Assembly (NCBI RefSeq): GCF_001428685.1
Contig: NZ_LMIK01000006.1
Span: 422,809-486,808 of the forward strand
DNA length: 64,000 bases
From: Lysobacter sp. Root76
GTDB taxonomy: Bacteria > Pseudomonadota > Gammaproteobacteria > Xanthomonadales > Xanthomonadaceae
Reading direction: 5' to 3'
Under the pieces are notes generated by a model. The model did not search any database and was not told the DNA's origin. It saw only the letters and a list, made by a program, of their open reading frames with translations. Below are positions 17,741 to 26,684 of the stretch, in pieces. The translations under genes and the position numbers were made by a program. Position 1 is the first letter of the stretch; every line of letters begins with the position of its first letter.

Positions 17741-20700
17741 GTCTTGGCTCTCCAGATTCGCATTATCCTCCTGCGCCAATCGCTCCAGCGCGACTGGCGA
17801 TGTCCGTCCGGACGGAGCAGCAGTTCCACCTCGGTGCCCTTGCCGGGGCGACTCCATAGACGCAGCTCGGCGCCGATGGCCTTGGCGCGCTCGCGCATTC
17901 CCGGCAGTCCCCAATGCCCCGAACGCGCGCCGTTGAGGATCACTTCTTCGGCGATGCCCTGGCCGTCGTCGCGGAATCGGAAGACCAGGCAACCGCCAGA
18001 ATGGGATATCTCGACTTCGATCTGGCTCGCGTCGGCATGGCGGAAGGCATTGCCTAGCGCCTCGCGGCCGATCCAGTACACCTCGTCGCTCAGCACCGCG
18101 TTCATCGCCGGCAATCGACCTTCCACCACCACGCTGAAGCTGGTCGGACGCTCCTGCCCGAGCTCGGCGCCGAGCCGGGCGAAGGCCTCCGGAAGGTCCG
18201 TCGACGCCGAAGCCGTGGTGGCGCGCAGATCGCGGACGCGGTCGCGACCTTCGGCGATCGCCTCGTCGGCGCGATCCATCGTCTTTTCCAGTGCCGACCG
18301 TATCGGATCGTCCGTGGGAATTCGGTTGGCGATGGACTGGAAGCGCAGCACCAGGCCCTGGAAGCTCTGCAGCAGGGTGTCGTGCAGTTCACGTGCGATG
18401 CGGTCGCGCTCCAGATGCCGCTCCTCCAGACGCATGCGCACGCGATCGGAGATCTGCCGCAAACGCAGCAGGTACAGGAAGAACAACAGGAGGCCTGCAG
18501 CGATCGCGCACAGCGCCGCGAACCACCAGGTCTCGGTGAAACGAGGGGCGATGGTGAAATCCAAGGTCGCGCCCTGCTCATTCCACAGTCCGCTGTCGTT
18601 CGCCGCAAGGACCCGGAACCGGTAATCCCCCGGCCCGAGATTGGCGTAGAAAGCCTGGCGCCGATTGCCGACGTCCTGCCATTCGTCGTCGACGCCCTCC
18701 AGGCGATAGCGGAACTCGACGCGATCCGGGAACGACAAGCTCGGTGCGGTGTATTCCACGCGCAGATCGCGCGTGCCGGCCGGCAGCGTCGGACCACCGC
18801 TGATCGGGAATCGATGGCGGCGTGCGATCAGGGATCGGATATGCACCGACGGCGGCACCATGTTGCTGTGCAGCCGGAGCGGATCGAGTGTGGCCAGCCC
18901 CTGGTTGGTGGCGAACCATAAGCGGCCATCGGCGTCCGCGGCCACAGTCGACGCCGGCGTGGCCTGTTGCGCCACGCCGAGCAGACCGTCCCCCAAGTCG
19001 AACAGGCGGTGCTTCAACATACCCGGATGCTGCAGCGCTGCAGTGACCGCGCCCGGCGGCAAGCGCAGAATGCCGTGGATGGCATTCAGCCAAATCTCGC
19101 CCTGCGGGGTTGCGACGATGCCGGTGATGCCGTTGAGCCTGTCGGCGGGTGTCGCGTGCAGCGCATGGACGCGACCGTCCCGAAGCAAGGCCAAGCCCGT
19201 TTCGCCGGCGACGAGGAGCCCCTCCTTCACTCTTGCCAGCGCGATGACGGTGCCCACATTCAAGCCATCGTCTGCGGTATACACGCGCTGGGCATTGTCA
19301 TGCCAATGGGCGAGACGGTTGCCGGAGTAGCCGATCCAGTACGTACGATCGGTATCGCGCAACAGTGCCGTTGCGCCGGCAGAATCGACGGGGCCTGCGG
19401 GGACTTGCGCCCACTGCAGGCCGTCGTAGTGGAACAGGCCGTTGCCCTCCTGCATCGTCAGTACGCCGGATCCCCCGTCGCCGACGAGAAACTTAAGCAG
19501 TCCGTCGTTGTCTCGCGGCAACGGCAAGCGCTGCACGCCATCGGCGTTCAGCCGCCACAGCGCGCTCTCCGTTTTCAGCCAGGTCCGTTCGCCTTCGGCG
19601 ACGATCGCGGCGATCTTCGGCCCTTTGGTGTCGGCCAGCAGCTCGGCGCCGTCGCCGCGAATTCGATACAGGCGAGGACCGCTGGACACCAGAATCCCCA
19701 GCTTCGGCGAAAACGCCAGCCCATAGGTATCGTGCTGCGTCAGCCGTTCGTCCTCCACTACTTGCACATTGTTGTGGCGGAAACGATGCAGGCCCAGATT
19801 GGTACCGACCCACACGTTGCCTTCGCGATCGCGCAGCAGCGGAATGGCACGGTCGGACGTCAGTCCCTCGCGCTTGCGGATGACGGCATCGGCATCTTCC
19901 GGACGCAAGGCATGACCGATCGCGAACCGATCCAGATGGGAGACCCGCACCACGCCACCGTGGCGGCGATCGGTGCCCCAGAGCACCCCGCTGCCGTCGA
20001 TGCGCATGCAAGCGAAATGGCCGAAGCCGCTACCGATCGGGGGTGACGCCGTCGACCCGGAACGCGGATCCGGCAGCGACCGCGTACCGTGCGCACCGTC
20101 CGAAAGCCACAATCTGCCATCCGGCGCTTCGACCAGCGAAGCCAGCGGCCCGGCGCTTATCCCGGTCGGCACGAACCGTCGCGTGCCGCTTGGCAAATAC
20201 ATCAGAGTGCTGCCGGTGGCGACCCAGAGCGTGCCGCGCGAATCGACCAGCACGTGATCGGCGTGCATCGCCGGATAGCCCCAGTCGTCGCCGATCGCAT
20301 GCCAATGCCGGCCATCGAATCGATAAAGGCCATTTTGGGCCGCCGCCCAGAGCCCACGGCTATGATCTTCGGCGAACCCGTACACCAGATCCCGCGGCGC
20401 GCCCATCGCGACGGAATAGTGCTGCAGGCTTCCGTCGCGCAGCACGCTCGCACCGCCCACCAGGAAGCCGATCCACAGGGCACCATCGGTCGTGGTGTAC
20501 AGCGCGGTGATGTTGTTCGACGCGAAGGGACGACGCGGTGGGGCTTGGTAATGCTCGAACTGCACGCCGTCGAACCGGTACAGGCCGGTACCCGTGCCGA
20601 GCCAGAGATAGCCGTCGCGTGCTTGCGCCAGTGCCCACACATCCGCCGGTGCGCCCTCCTGCAGGGACCAGGCACGGTGGTGGTACTGCGGAATCTGCCA

Positions 20701-20799
20701 GGGCGCCGCAGCCGTCGCGCCGACCCACAGGCAAAACACGGCCAGCGCTACTCGCACCCATCGCAAGACCCAGACCCTATAGGGAATTCGAGCCCGCAC
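17737..20799 (-). CDS. two-component sensor kinase with beta-propeller, Y_Y_Y and HisKA_3 domains
   Basis: About 1020 residues. A signal-anchor sequence is followed by a periplasmic two-component-regulator propeller (repeated units such as LWLGTGTGLYRFDG, LWVATGST, VWVGTNLGLHRF), a Y_Y_Y domain (LGPGDYRFRVLA), one membrane helix around residue 760, and a cytoplasmic HisKA_3 dimerisation domain with the phosphoacceptor in IARELHDTLLQSFQG. An HATPase domain with the N box (REALGNAFRHA) and G box (DDGQGI) ends the protein. Such sensors often detect oligosaccharides or envelope signals. GTG 20799 has AGAGGT about 5 bases upstream; an ATG at 20862 in frame would add 21 residues and is the alternative. 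Confidence 0.9.
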   Translation of the reverse strand: MRARIPYRVWVLRWVRVALAVFCLWVGATAAAPWQIPQYHHRAWSLQEGAPADVWALAQARDGYLWLGTGTGLYRFDGVQFEHYQAPPRRPFASNNITALYTTTDGALWIGFLVGGASVLRDGSLQHYSVAMGAPRDLVYGFAEDHSRGLWAAAQNGLYRFDGRHWHAIGDDWGYPAMHADHVLVDSRGTLWVATGSTLMYLPSGTRRFVPTGISAGPLASLVEAPDGRLWLSDGAHGTRSLPDPRSGSTASPPIGSGFGHFACMRIDGSGVLWGTDRRHGGVVRVSHLDRFAIGHALRPEDADAVIRKREGLTSDRAIPLLRDREGNVWVGTNLGLHRFRHNNVQVVEDERLTQHDTYGLAFSPKLGILVSSGPRLYRIRGDGAELLADTKGPKIAAIVAEGERTWLKTESALWRLNADGVQRLPLPRDNDGLLKFLVGDGGSGVLTMQEGNGLFHYDGLQWAQVPAGPVDSAGATALLRDTDRTYWIGYSGNRLAHWHDNAQRVYTADDGLNVGTVIALARVKEGLLVAGETGLALLRDGRVHALHATPADRLNGITGIVATPQGEIWLNAIHGILRLPPGAVTAALQHPGMLKHRLFDLGDGLLGVAQQATPASTVAADADGRLWFATNQGLATLDPLRLHSNMVPPSVHIRSLIARRHRFPISGGPTLPAGTRDLRVEYTAPSLSFPDRVEFRYRLEGVDDEWQDVGNRRQAFYANLGPGDYRFRVLAANDSGLWNEQGATLDFTIAPRFTETWWFAALCAIAAGLLLFFLYLLRLRQISDRVRMRLEERHLERDRIARELHDTLLQSFQGLVLRFQSIANRIPTDDPIRSALEKTMDRADEAIAEGRDRVRDLRATTASASTDLPEAFARLGAELGQERPTSFSVVVEGRLPAMNAVLSDEVYWIGREALGNAFRHADASQIEVEISHSGGCLVFRFRDDGQGIAEEVILNGARSGHWGLPGMRERAKAIGAELRLWSRPGKGTEVELLLRPDGHRQSRWSDWRRRIMRIWRAKT

Positions 20800-20928
20800 G
20801 AAAACCTCTGAGTTCACACGCAGCTTACTGAACCGGCTTCTGCGGACCCCAGCATCCCCCATTTGTGGGATGGGCGCACGACTCTCAAACGGATAGCGGC
20901 CTCCGCCGTGGTTCTCTAACCTCTTCGG

Positions 20929-21297
20929 ATGCAGCCGCTGATCTCCCTGTATCCCCGCAGCTTACCCGGGGTCGGACTTATTGTACTGCGACTCTCGGTA
21001 GCGCTGGGACTCATCCTGCACAATCCGCTGGCGGCGTTACCGATTCCGGATGGAGCGGCGGCTTTCGTAGCCGGTTTGATCGCACTTTCGATCCTGGCCG
21101 GATTGTTGACTTCGTGGATGGCAGTGGCTTGCTGCCTGCACGTCATCGTTGGCTTGCAGCAGGCCGACCTTGGGGCCGCGATGTTCGCTCCGATGTCCTT
21201 GGGACTCAGTTCCGTAGCCTTGTTGCTGCTGGGCCCAGGAGCGTACTCGTTCGACGCCGTGCTCTTCGGTCGCCGGGTTGTCCGCATTCACAAGTAG
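20929..21297 (+). CDS. DoxX-like small membrane protein
   Basis: A 122-residue protein with four hydrophobic segments (VGLIVLRLSVALGLIL, AAFVAGLIALSILAGLL, a third around residues 65-85 and LSSVALLLLGPGAYSFDA). The terminal GPGAYSFDA is common in DoxX-like proteins. Function unknown. It is divergent from the sensor kinase across about 130 bp and stands alone on the plus strand. Confidence 0.7.
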   Translation: MQPLISLYPRSLPGVGLIVLRLSVALGLILHNPLAALPIPDGAAAFVAGLIALSILAGLLTSWMAVACCLHVIVGLQQADLGAAMFAPMSLGLSSVALLLLGPGAYSFDAVLFGRRVVRIHK

Positions 21298-21573
21298 GCG
21301 CGAATCGACGGCGTTTCAGTTCTATTCGGAGCGGCGGGACGGACGATAGGAAATGTAGACAAATAGACCGGCGTTAATTATTCGGAAAAACTGTTAATTG
21401 GCCACCGGCATATGCAGCAAGAAGCTGATTTTCTTGGAGTTCTTGAGCAACGCCCCTGCCGATCCCTCCAGCATTTCTGGATCGGACAACGGTCTACAAC
21501 CACACGCCGCTCCAGGGCCGCGGGACCGCTGGCGTTGGCGACACGGGCGCATGTTTGAGCGCTAAAATGGGGT
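21298..21573. other. gene-poor interval before the 85-residue protein
   Basis: No recognised gene. A minus-strand frame of 52 codons (21394-21552) begins with ATG and ends LLHMPVAN, but it has no evident ribosome-binding site and its first half is low-complexity Arg/Gly, so it is not called. The sequence around 21375-21400 is AT-rich (GTTAATTATTCGG) and may hold a promoter for the gene at 21598. Confidence 0.35.
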
Positions 21574-21593
21574 CTCCTAGAATCCTTAGGAGG
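21574..21593 (+). promoter_or_regulatory. hairpin that would mask the ribosome-binding site of the 85-residue protein
   Basis: CTCCTA at 21574-21579 pairs perfectly with TAGGAG at 21587-21592 across a 7-base loop. The right arm contains the strong Shine-Dalgarno sequence AGGAGG (21588-21593), four bases before ATG 21598. In the folded mRNA the site would be occluded, suggesting control of translation, for example by temperature or a trans-acting factor. Only the pairing is seen; the regulation is inferred. Confidence 0.4.
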
Positions 21594-21597
21594 CGCT

Positions 21598-21855
21598 ATG
21601 GACGTGACTTTTAGCGAGCAAGGCACCGGCCGCGATTGGTCGGCAAAAGTGCTACACGGCGGCGTGCACGTCGGCACCATTCGCCCCAGCCGCGATCTGG
21701 CCTTTTACAGATACTTCGCGGGCCCGGCAAACGACATCATCTACACGATGGACGAACATGATCTGAGCCCGTTGAAGGCCAAGATCACTGCAGCCATAAC
21801 AAGAACCCGACCGCAGGCGCGTACACCCGCAGAAGCAATCTATCGCTTCGTGTAG
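21598..21855 (+). CDS. small protein of unknown function (85 residues)
   Basis: An 85-residue, soluble, slightly basic protein with no signal peptide. The sequence alternates short strands (MDVTFSEQG, HVGTIRPSRDLAFYRYF, DIIYTMDE) and ends in a helix (PLKAKITAAIT), as in small alpha/beta folds. I do not recognise the family. The gene is supported by a full AGGAGG ribosome-binding site four bases before the ATG and a rho-independent terminator shortly after the stop, making a complete single-gene transcription unit. Confidence 0.65.
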   Translation: MDVTFSEQGTGRDWSAKVLHGGVHVGTIRPSRDLAFYRYFAGPANDIIYTMDEHDLSPLKAKITAAITRTRPQARTPAEAIYRFV

Positions 21856-21902
21856 CTGCCCTGCTGAGCAACTGGGGTTGCGCCTGGATCGGCTGCAGCA
21901 CC

Positions 21903-21934
21903 GGCCCGCCGGATCCGGTGGGCCTTTTTGTTTG
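21903..21934 (+). terminator. rho-independent terminator after the 85-residue protein
   Basis: GGCCCGCCGGA pairs with TCCGGTGGGCC (one G-T pair), followed directly by TTTTTGTTTG. It lies 47 bases after the stop codon at 21855. Confidence 0.7.
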
Positions 21935-22007
21935 TTCTCGATGTCCGCAGCGTACTGGATCAGGTTTCACAGCCTGGGCATGGTTCGGCGCCTCGAAGCC
22001 GCCAGAT

Positions 22008-23156
22008 TCACTCGGCGCTGGCCAGCGCCAATGCACGGTCCAGCGCCTGATCGGCGGGCACTTCGATGTCGGGGACGATGCCGGTGCCTTCCCAGTCCTT
22101 GCCGGTATCGGGATCGTAAGTGCGTCCCACCGGGACGAACGCGGCGAGTCCCGCGCCGATCGGTTCGATGCCGCCGAAGTGGTTGGCGCCTGCGGTGCGC
22201 TCGCCGATGAGGATGCCCCGATGCGTGCGTTGCAGTGCGAGCGCGAAGTGCTCGCCCGCCGAGCGCGTTCGCTTGGAGGTCAGATAGAACACTTTGGCCT
22301 TGGCGAGCCGGGGCTCGACGTCGGGAACGGCCAGGTGTTGGCGCACCAGCATATTGGCGGGGCCGGAAACATCGCGCAGGGTGCGGCCGCCGAACGGTAT
22401 CGGACCGCCGGACGGGCCGTTGTTTTTCGCTACGGCCATTTCCACCAGCACGGTTTCACGATCGAGAAGATGCGGAAACAGCGCATCCATCTCCGCCAGC
22501 CCGCCGCCGCGCGACAAGCTACGCGTGTCGATGATGATCGCCTTCGCTGTCGCATGGTCCTTTACGAACGCCTGTATCGCCGCTACGGAGGCAGGCTCGC
22601 CGGCGAACTGATTGAAGCGTATGTAGGCCACGCCTGGCGCAATCCACTTGGTCTCGGCGACGCTCGGCAGGTCTATCGAAGCGAGCGCGGATGCCTGCCG
22701 CGGCGCAGGACCCGGCCGCGCCGTGCGCGGAGGTGACGTGTCGACTCGGCCCGTAGCGCCTGGGTCTGAGCTTACGACGAGGCGTGGGCCGGGAGGCATA
22801 GGGCCACGCGGCCCATCGGCTTCGGGGGCGAGGTCGACCCGCAGATGGCCGTCGGCCGCAACGGCCTGCAGATCCTGCGTCAAGCGCCGCGCCATGTCCT
22901 TAGCCTCGTCGATGCCATCGTATTGGCCAGCCGCGAGCTTGGATCGCAACATGTCCGCATAGCGTCGGCCTGTGGCGGGATCGACGAAGCGCGTCGCCAA
23001 TTTATCCGCCAGCGTCTCGATCGATTGCGCATACGGATTGGCCGAGTCCGCAGCGAATGCCGGCGATGCGGTCGCGACGAATGCAGCCAGGCCTGCTGCC
23101 AGCAGCCGCCGGCGCAGAGTCCATCGCGAGCTGGGCATGGTCTCGTGTTTGCGCAT
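22008..23156 (-). CDS. S41 family (C-terminal-processing-like) peptidase
   Basis: A 382-residue secreted protein. A signal peptide (RRRLLAAGLAAFVATASPAFAA) is followed by a small helical domain (residues 35-90), a Pro/Arg-rich linker (about 120-160) and an S41 catalytic core from APGVAYIRFNQF. The serine nucleophile lies in TRSAGEHFA and the family Gly-rich ending GEGTGIVPD-like pattern is present as EGTGIVPDIEV. No PDZ domain is evident, so this is the PDZ-less, IRBP-like branch. It probably degrades peptides in the periplasm. ATG 23156 is chosen because it precedes a complete signal peptide; the open frame extends 22 codons upstream. Confidence 0.85.
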   Translation of the reverse strand: MRKHETMPSSRWTLRRRLLAAGLAAFVATASPAFAADSANPYAQSIETLADKLATRFVDPATGRRYADMLRSKLAAGQYDGIDEAKDMARRLTQDLQAVAADGHLRVDLAPEADGPRGPMPPGPRLVVSSDPGATGRVDTSPPRTARPGPAPRQASALASIDLPSVAETKWIAPGVAYIRFNQFAGEPASVAAIQAFVKDHATAKAIIIDTRSLSRGGGLAEMDALFPHLLDRETVLVEMAVAKNNGPSGGPIPFGGRTLRDVSGPANMLVRQHLAVPDVEPRLAKAKVFYLTSKRTRSAGEHFALALQRTHRGILIGERTAGANHFGGIEPIGAGLAAFVPVGRTYDPDTGKDWEGTGIVPDIEVPADQALDRALALASAE

Positions 23157-23291
23157 GGCTGATCCTCTTGGGCTTCGATCCGGTTCCCAATACGGATGCC
23201 GGTCGTGGCCGAAGGGTCGCACCGGCAGAAACGCAGGATTTGCAGGGGACGGGATGGGCGGTGGACCGGCCGCGGCCTGCGCCGTGCTCCC

Positions 23292-23912
23292 TCAGTCCGG
23301 CAGCAGCGACCAGGTCGCCTCCTTCAGCTCGAACCGCAGCGGCTTCGAGCCTTTACCCTGGCTCGACGTGTGCAGCTGCGCGTCGCATTCCAAGGCGCCG
23401 GTGTCGCGGTCGAGCTGACAGGATTCCAGTGCGGTCACGGTGAGGCTGGTCGCGAACGCTCGGAACTCGGCCTCGTCCTTCGGCGCCTTTTGCTGGCCGG
23501 CCAGTTCGGCCAGATGTGCGCGCAGCAGTGCCTGGACCTGCGCGATGTCCGGCTGCGGCGGTGGCGTGTCCTGCTCTTCGACTATCTGCCAGTCCGCGCC
23601 ATCGCGGCGGAAGCGATACGCCTCGTAACCGTCGCCCATCGGCGAGTCGAGCTCGACGATGCAGGCGGTGCGCTCCGGATCGATGCCTTGACAGCCTTGC
23701 ACGGCCGCAATCTTCATGGACTCCAGCAGCGTCTGGACCATTGGCGACGGAGTGGCTTTCGCCCCCTCCCTGCGCAACTCCGCATCGAGCGAACGCCGAT
23801 AGGCCGCATTGGCCTGCTCGGTACTAGGCGCAGCCTCGATCGCTAGCGCGCAAACGGGCGCCGATACAAGTACGACCAGCGATAAGCAACGCGCGACTGC
23901 AGCGACCGGCAT
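23292..23912 (-). CDS. secreted protein of unknown function
   Basis: A 206-residue protein. A signal peptide (ARCLSLVVLVSAPVCALA) is followed by a mature part with two Cys pairs: GCQGIDPERTAC and SCQLDRDTGALEC. It carries GYEAYRFRRDGADWQIVE and RFELKEATWSLLPD, two segments that look like the same beta-hairpin ending in a Trp strand, perhaps an internal duplication. I do not recognise the family. ATG 23912 begins the signal peptide; the very long open frame upstream is an artefact of high GC. It is divergent from the zinc peptidase gene. Confidence 0.65.
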   Translation of the reverse strand: MPVAAVARCLSLVVLVSAPVCALAIEAAPSTEQANAAYRRSLDAELRREGAKATPSPMVQTLLESMKIAAVQGCQGIDPERTACIVELDSPMGDGYEAYRFRRDGADWQIVEEQDTPPPQPDIAQVQALLRAHLAELAGQQKAPKDEAEFRAFATSLTVTALESCQLDRDTGALECDAQLHTSSQGKGSKPLRFELKEATWSLLPD

Positions 23913-24191
23913 GGGTGCGAGCTCGGTAAGGCGGATGATTCTCCGCGAAGCGCGCATTCTACGAAAATGCTCGGTCCAGGTTCGGTCCAGGTCCGGTACG
24001 CTCTCGTTCCGAAGCCACAGTGCACATTCGGCGGCGCACACACCGCCCCATCGCATCGCCACGCGAACCATTACGGAAAGCACATGTTCTTGGGGGCCGT
24101 CCCGCGCAGGCTGAGTCGAACTTCGCCGGCAAGCCGACGCGACCGTTCCGAGCGCGCAGCGCAAGCCCGATTCCTGCCCCATGGAAGCGCC

Positions 24192-25115
24192 ATGAAACCT
24201 ACGACCCTGATCCTGCTGACGACGACCTCGCTGTTCCTGCTCACCGCCGCGGCATCTTCGGCCGAGCGCGCGCCTGAAATCCGTACCGGCGATGTCGATC
24301 GCTTCTATGCGCTCTACGAGCAGGCCGGCGGCAAGCCCACGGCGCAGCAGTTGCAGCAGGACTATCTCGACCAAGGCAGCGAGGGCCTGATCGAGTTCGC
24401 CAAGATGCGCAGGATCACCGGCGAGCGGATCGCGACCGCGAACGCCGAGCGCCCTGCCCTGTACGTCGATGCCAGGCGTTGCGCCGCGGCGCTGCCCGCG
24501 GTCAAGACCCGGCTCGGCGTTGCCTTGACCAAGCTGAGCGAACTCTATCCCGCGCCCAGCTTTCCGCCGGTGACGGTCGCGATCGGCCGCGGCAAACCGG
24601 TCGGAACCGCGAACGCGAGCGGGGTCATGATCGGGCTCGAGGCCTTGTGCGCCGCGAACTTCCTCATTCCCGACCCCGAGGACCGCTTCGTCCATGTGAT
24701 CGCCCACGAGTACGGTCACGTGCTGCAACCCGGTGCGCAGGTGGAGAACGCAGAGTCGACGGTGTTGCAGGCTTCGCTGCTCGAAGGCGGCGCCGAATTC
24801 GTGGCCGAGCTGATCTCGGGTTCGATCAGCTATGGACATCTGCTGAGCGCTACCCGGGGCCGCGAACTGGAACTGGAAACCGCGTTCGCCGCCGATTTGG
24901 ACAAGAAAGCCCAGGGCTCGGCCTGGCTCTACAACGGCCTCGGCACGCCTGAGCGCCCCGGCGATCTGGGCTACTGGGTCGGTTATCGCATCGCCAAGGC
25001 CTACTACCGTCAGGCCAAGGACAAGAAGGCGGCGCTGCGCGACATCATCGAGGTCAGCGACGCGAAGGCGTTCCTGGCTAAGAGCGGCTGGCGCCCGGGA
25101 ATGGCGCTGGACTAG
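24192..25115 (+). CDS. secreted DUF2268-like zinc peptidase
   Basis: A 307-residue protein with a signal peptide (LILLTTTSLFLLTAAASSA) and a gluzincin-type active site H172-E-Y-G-H176 in VIAHEYGHVLQP. A third ligand could be the Glu in LLEGGAEFVAEL downstream. The arrangement resembles DUF2268 putative Zn-dependent proteases. It likely acts in the periplasm; the substrate is unknown. ATG 24192 is preceded by GGAAGC and starts the signal peptide. It converges with the MazF-type gene, a hairpin lying between them. Confidence 0.8.
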   Translation: MKPTTLILLTTTSLFLLTAAASSAERAPEIRTGDVDRFYALYEQAGGKPTAQQLQQDYLDQGSEGLIEFAKMRRITGERIATANAERPALYVDARRCAAALPAVKTRLGVALTKLSELYPAPSFPPVTVAIGRGKPVGTANASGVMIGLEALCAANFLIPDPEDRFVHVIAHEYGHVLQPGAQVENAESTVLQASLLEGGAEFVAELISGSISYGHLLSATRGRELELETAFAADLDKKAQGSAWLYNGLGTPERPGDLGYWVGYRIAKAYYRQAKDKKAALRDIIEVSDAKAFLAKSGWRPGMALD

Positions 25116-25152
25116 AGGCTCCCGGCGCTCGCGGAACATGCACCGGCGGTAG

Positions 25153-25169
25153 CGCAGCCGTCGGCTGCG
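25153..25169. terminator. hairpin between convergent genes
   Basis: CGCAGCC, a 3-base loop, then GGCTGCG: seven perfect base pairs, between the zinc peptidase stop (25115) and the MazF-type stop (25170). There is no clear T-run on either side, so termination is plausible but not certain. Confidence 0.4.
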
Positions 25170-25568
25170 TCATCTGCGGCCGAAGAACGAGGTTTGCAGA
25201 AAGCGCATGCCCGCGAGTATCTGGGCGATGCGTTCGTCGGACAGTGTGCCGATGCGTTCGCCCAGGCGGGTCTTGTAGAGCGTCGATACCTGCGACACGA
25301 CCACTACGCTTTGCTTGATCAGGCCAGCCTCGCCGAGGTCGAGCAGGACGTTGCCCGGCTCGGTGGCGCGATTGAGGTTGGAGCTCAGAGCGCAGACGAC
25401 GACGGTGCTGATGCGCGAATGGTTGAAGAGGTCGTCCTGGACCACGACGTGCGGATGGGCATAACCGGGCACGGAGCCTCGGGACTCGTCGGGTGCGACC
25501 CAGAACAGGTCGCCCCGGTTGACGGTGCCGGGGTAGACGCTGGCGTAAGCCTCGGGTTCTCTGTCCAT
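25170..25568 (-). CDS. PemK/MazF-type toxin without visible antitoxin
   Basis: A 132-residue protein of the MazF/PemK ribonuclease fold: RGDLFWVAPDESRGS at the N terminus (strand 1 and the loop that binds RNA), HPHVVVQDDLFN, STVVVCALSSNLNRA and a later QVSTLYKTRLGER segment with the usual conserved Thr/Ser and Arg. MazF proteins cut mRNA at short motifs and are normally held in check by a small antitoxin encoded just upstream. Here no antitoxin frame with a ribosome-binding site is seen in the 340 bp upstream. ATG 25568 gives the normal family length. It may be an orphan, or its antitoxin may be encoded elsewhere. Confidence 0.82.
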   Translation of the reverse strand: MDREPEAYASVYPGTVNRGDLFWVAPDESRGSVPGYAHPHVVVQDDLFNHSRISTVVVCALSSNLNRATEPGNVLLDLGEAGLIKQSVVVVSQVSTLYKTRLGERIGTLSDERIAQILAGMRFLQTSFFGRR

Positions 25569-25907
25569 GCCTTGCTGTGCTGATTTCGTTGTGGGTGTGT
25601 CGATGCTCCGGCCATGCGTGCCCGGGTTCGCGGCTACGTGCACGAAGGAATCGTGCAGGCAAGAATCCAGCGCCCTCGGCTGGCATGGGTGGGGAATACC
25701 GTGCGGTCCGGAGGGGTACGGCCGGTGCGGGAGCATCGTATGGGGCTGCCGTTGGGGCGTGAGGTTACGCGATCGCGGCTTACGCCGCTCCCACAGAGAG
25801 CAGCGGTACCGGGCATCGAGCAGCCTCAGACCCTTGCGGCGTACGTCTGGCCGTCCGCCTGCGGTTGCGCGACCGTCGACGGATCCTCAGTGCCACGGAT
25901 CCTGCCT
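25569..25907. other. interval with a REP-like palindrome, no gene
   Basis: The 340 bp between the MazF-type and VanX-type genes hold only short incoherent frames and a REP-like element at 25770-25794. No antitoxin-like gene was found. Confidence 0.5.
25770..25794. repeat. REP-like palindrome (GCGGC-ttac-GCCGC)
   Basis: GCGGC and GCCGC flank TTAC at 25775-25788, followed by TCCCAC. Read on the other strand this is GTGGGAGCGGC-x-GCCGC, the same core as the elements near 30370 and 30500. Confidence 0.55.
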
Positions 25908-26684
25908 TCAACGGATGGGAAAGTCGTAGGCCGTATCCGGTGAGGGCTCGGGCTTGTAGGTGTAGTGCCACCACTCCAGCGGATAGTTGGCGAAGCCTTC
26001 GCGCGCCATCGCGGCGCGCAGGCGTTGGCGATTGCCGCGCTGGACGGCAGTTGCGCCCGCCCAGTCGGTGTGCGCGGACACGTCGAAGTAGTCGAAGGAG
26101 GTGCCCATGTCGAGCGGCGCGCAGGCGTCGTCGGAATCGCAGCGCAGCAAAGTCAGATCGAGGGTGGCGCCGCGGCTGTGGCCGGAGGTCGGCGAGATGT
26201 AGTCGCCGAGCAGGACGCTCTTGTCGAGATTCGGATAGTAGGCGGACTTGCTGGATTGGTCGTGCAGGTCGCCGGCCCAGACGACGAAATCGCGCACCGC
26301 GCGTGCCGGGCGATAGCAGTCGTAGACCTTCAGGCGCAGGCCTTCGCGACGCAGCGCCAGTTCTACCCGTTGCAGCGCCTGCGCGGCCGGTCGCAACAGA
26401 TAGCAGCGCGATGCGCCGTAGCCTTCGACCGGCCGGCCGACGAAGTTGTCGCTGGAGGCGTAGCGGATCTCCTGGGCCAGATCGGGCACCAGTTCGCGCA
26501 GGTCGACCATGCCGGCCGCGGCGGCATCCGTCGCAGGCGACAGCTTGGGCGCGATGGCTGGTTTGGATGCGGCCGGCTTGGATACAGCCGGCTTGGATAC
26601 GGCTGGTTTGGACATGGGCGACGTCGATACGCAGGCCGTCAGGGCCAGGATCGAAACCAGCGATAGGACCGGAGCGATGCGCAT
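25908..26684 (-). CDS. D-Ala-D-Ala dipeptidase (VanX/DdpX-type), lipoprotein
   Basis: A 258-residue member of peptidase family M15D. The N terminus is a lipoprotein signal with lipobox LTAC. It is followed by four SKPA-type pentapeptide repeats (encoded by 15-bp tandem units near 26563-26615), probably a flexible tether. The catalytic domain has the zinc ligands in TSGHSRGATLDLTL (His and Asp) and the EWWH motif (catalytic Glu and third ligand His). Family members cleave D-Ala-D-Ala, releasing D-Ala for recycling, and VanX does so in vancomycin resistance; the envelope location here points to peptidoglycan turnover. ATG 26684 starts the lipoprotein signal. Confidence 0.88.
   Translation of the reverse strand: MRIAPVLSLVSILALTACVSTSPMSKPAVSKPAVSKPAASKPAIAPKLSPATDAAAAGMVDLRELVPDLAQEIRYASSDNFVGRPVEGYGASRCYLLRPAAQALQRVELALRREGLRLKVYDCYRPARAVRDFVVWAGDLHDQSSKSAYYPNLDKSVLLGDYISPTSGHSRGATLDLTLLRCDSDDACAPLDMGTSFDYFDVSAHTDWAGATAVQRGNRQRLRAAMAREGFANYPLEWWHYTYKPEPSPDTAYDFPIR

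Noticed and set aside
21394..21552. 52-codon minus-strand frame ending LLHMPVAN
   Set aside because: No ribosome-binding site, low-complexity first half and no known relatives; kept only as a note.
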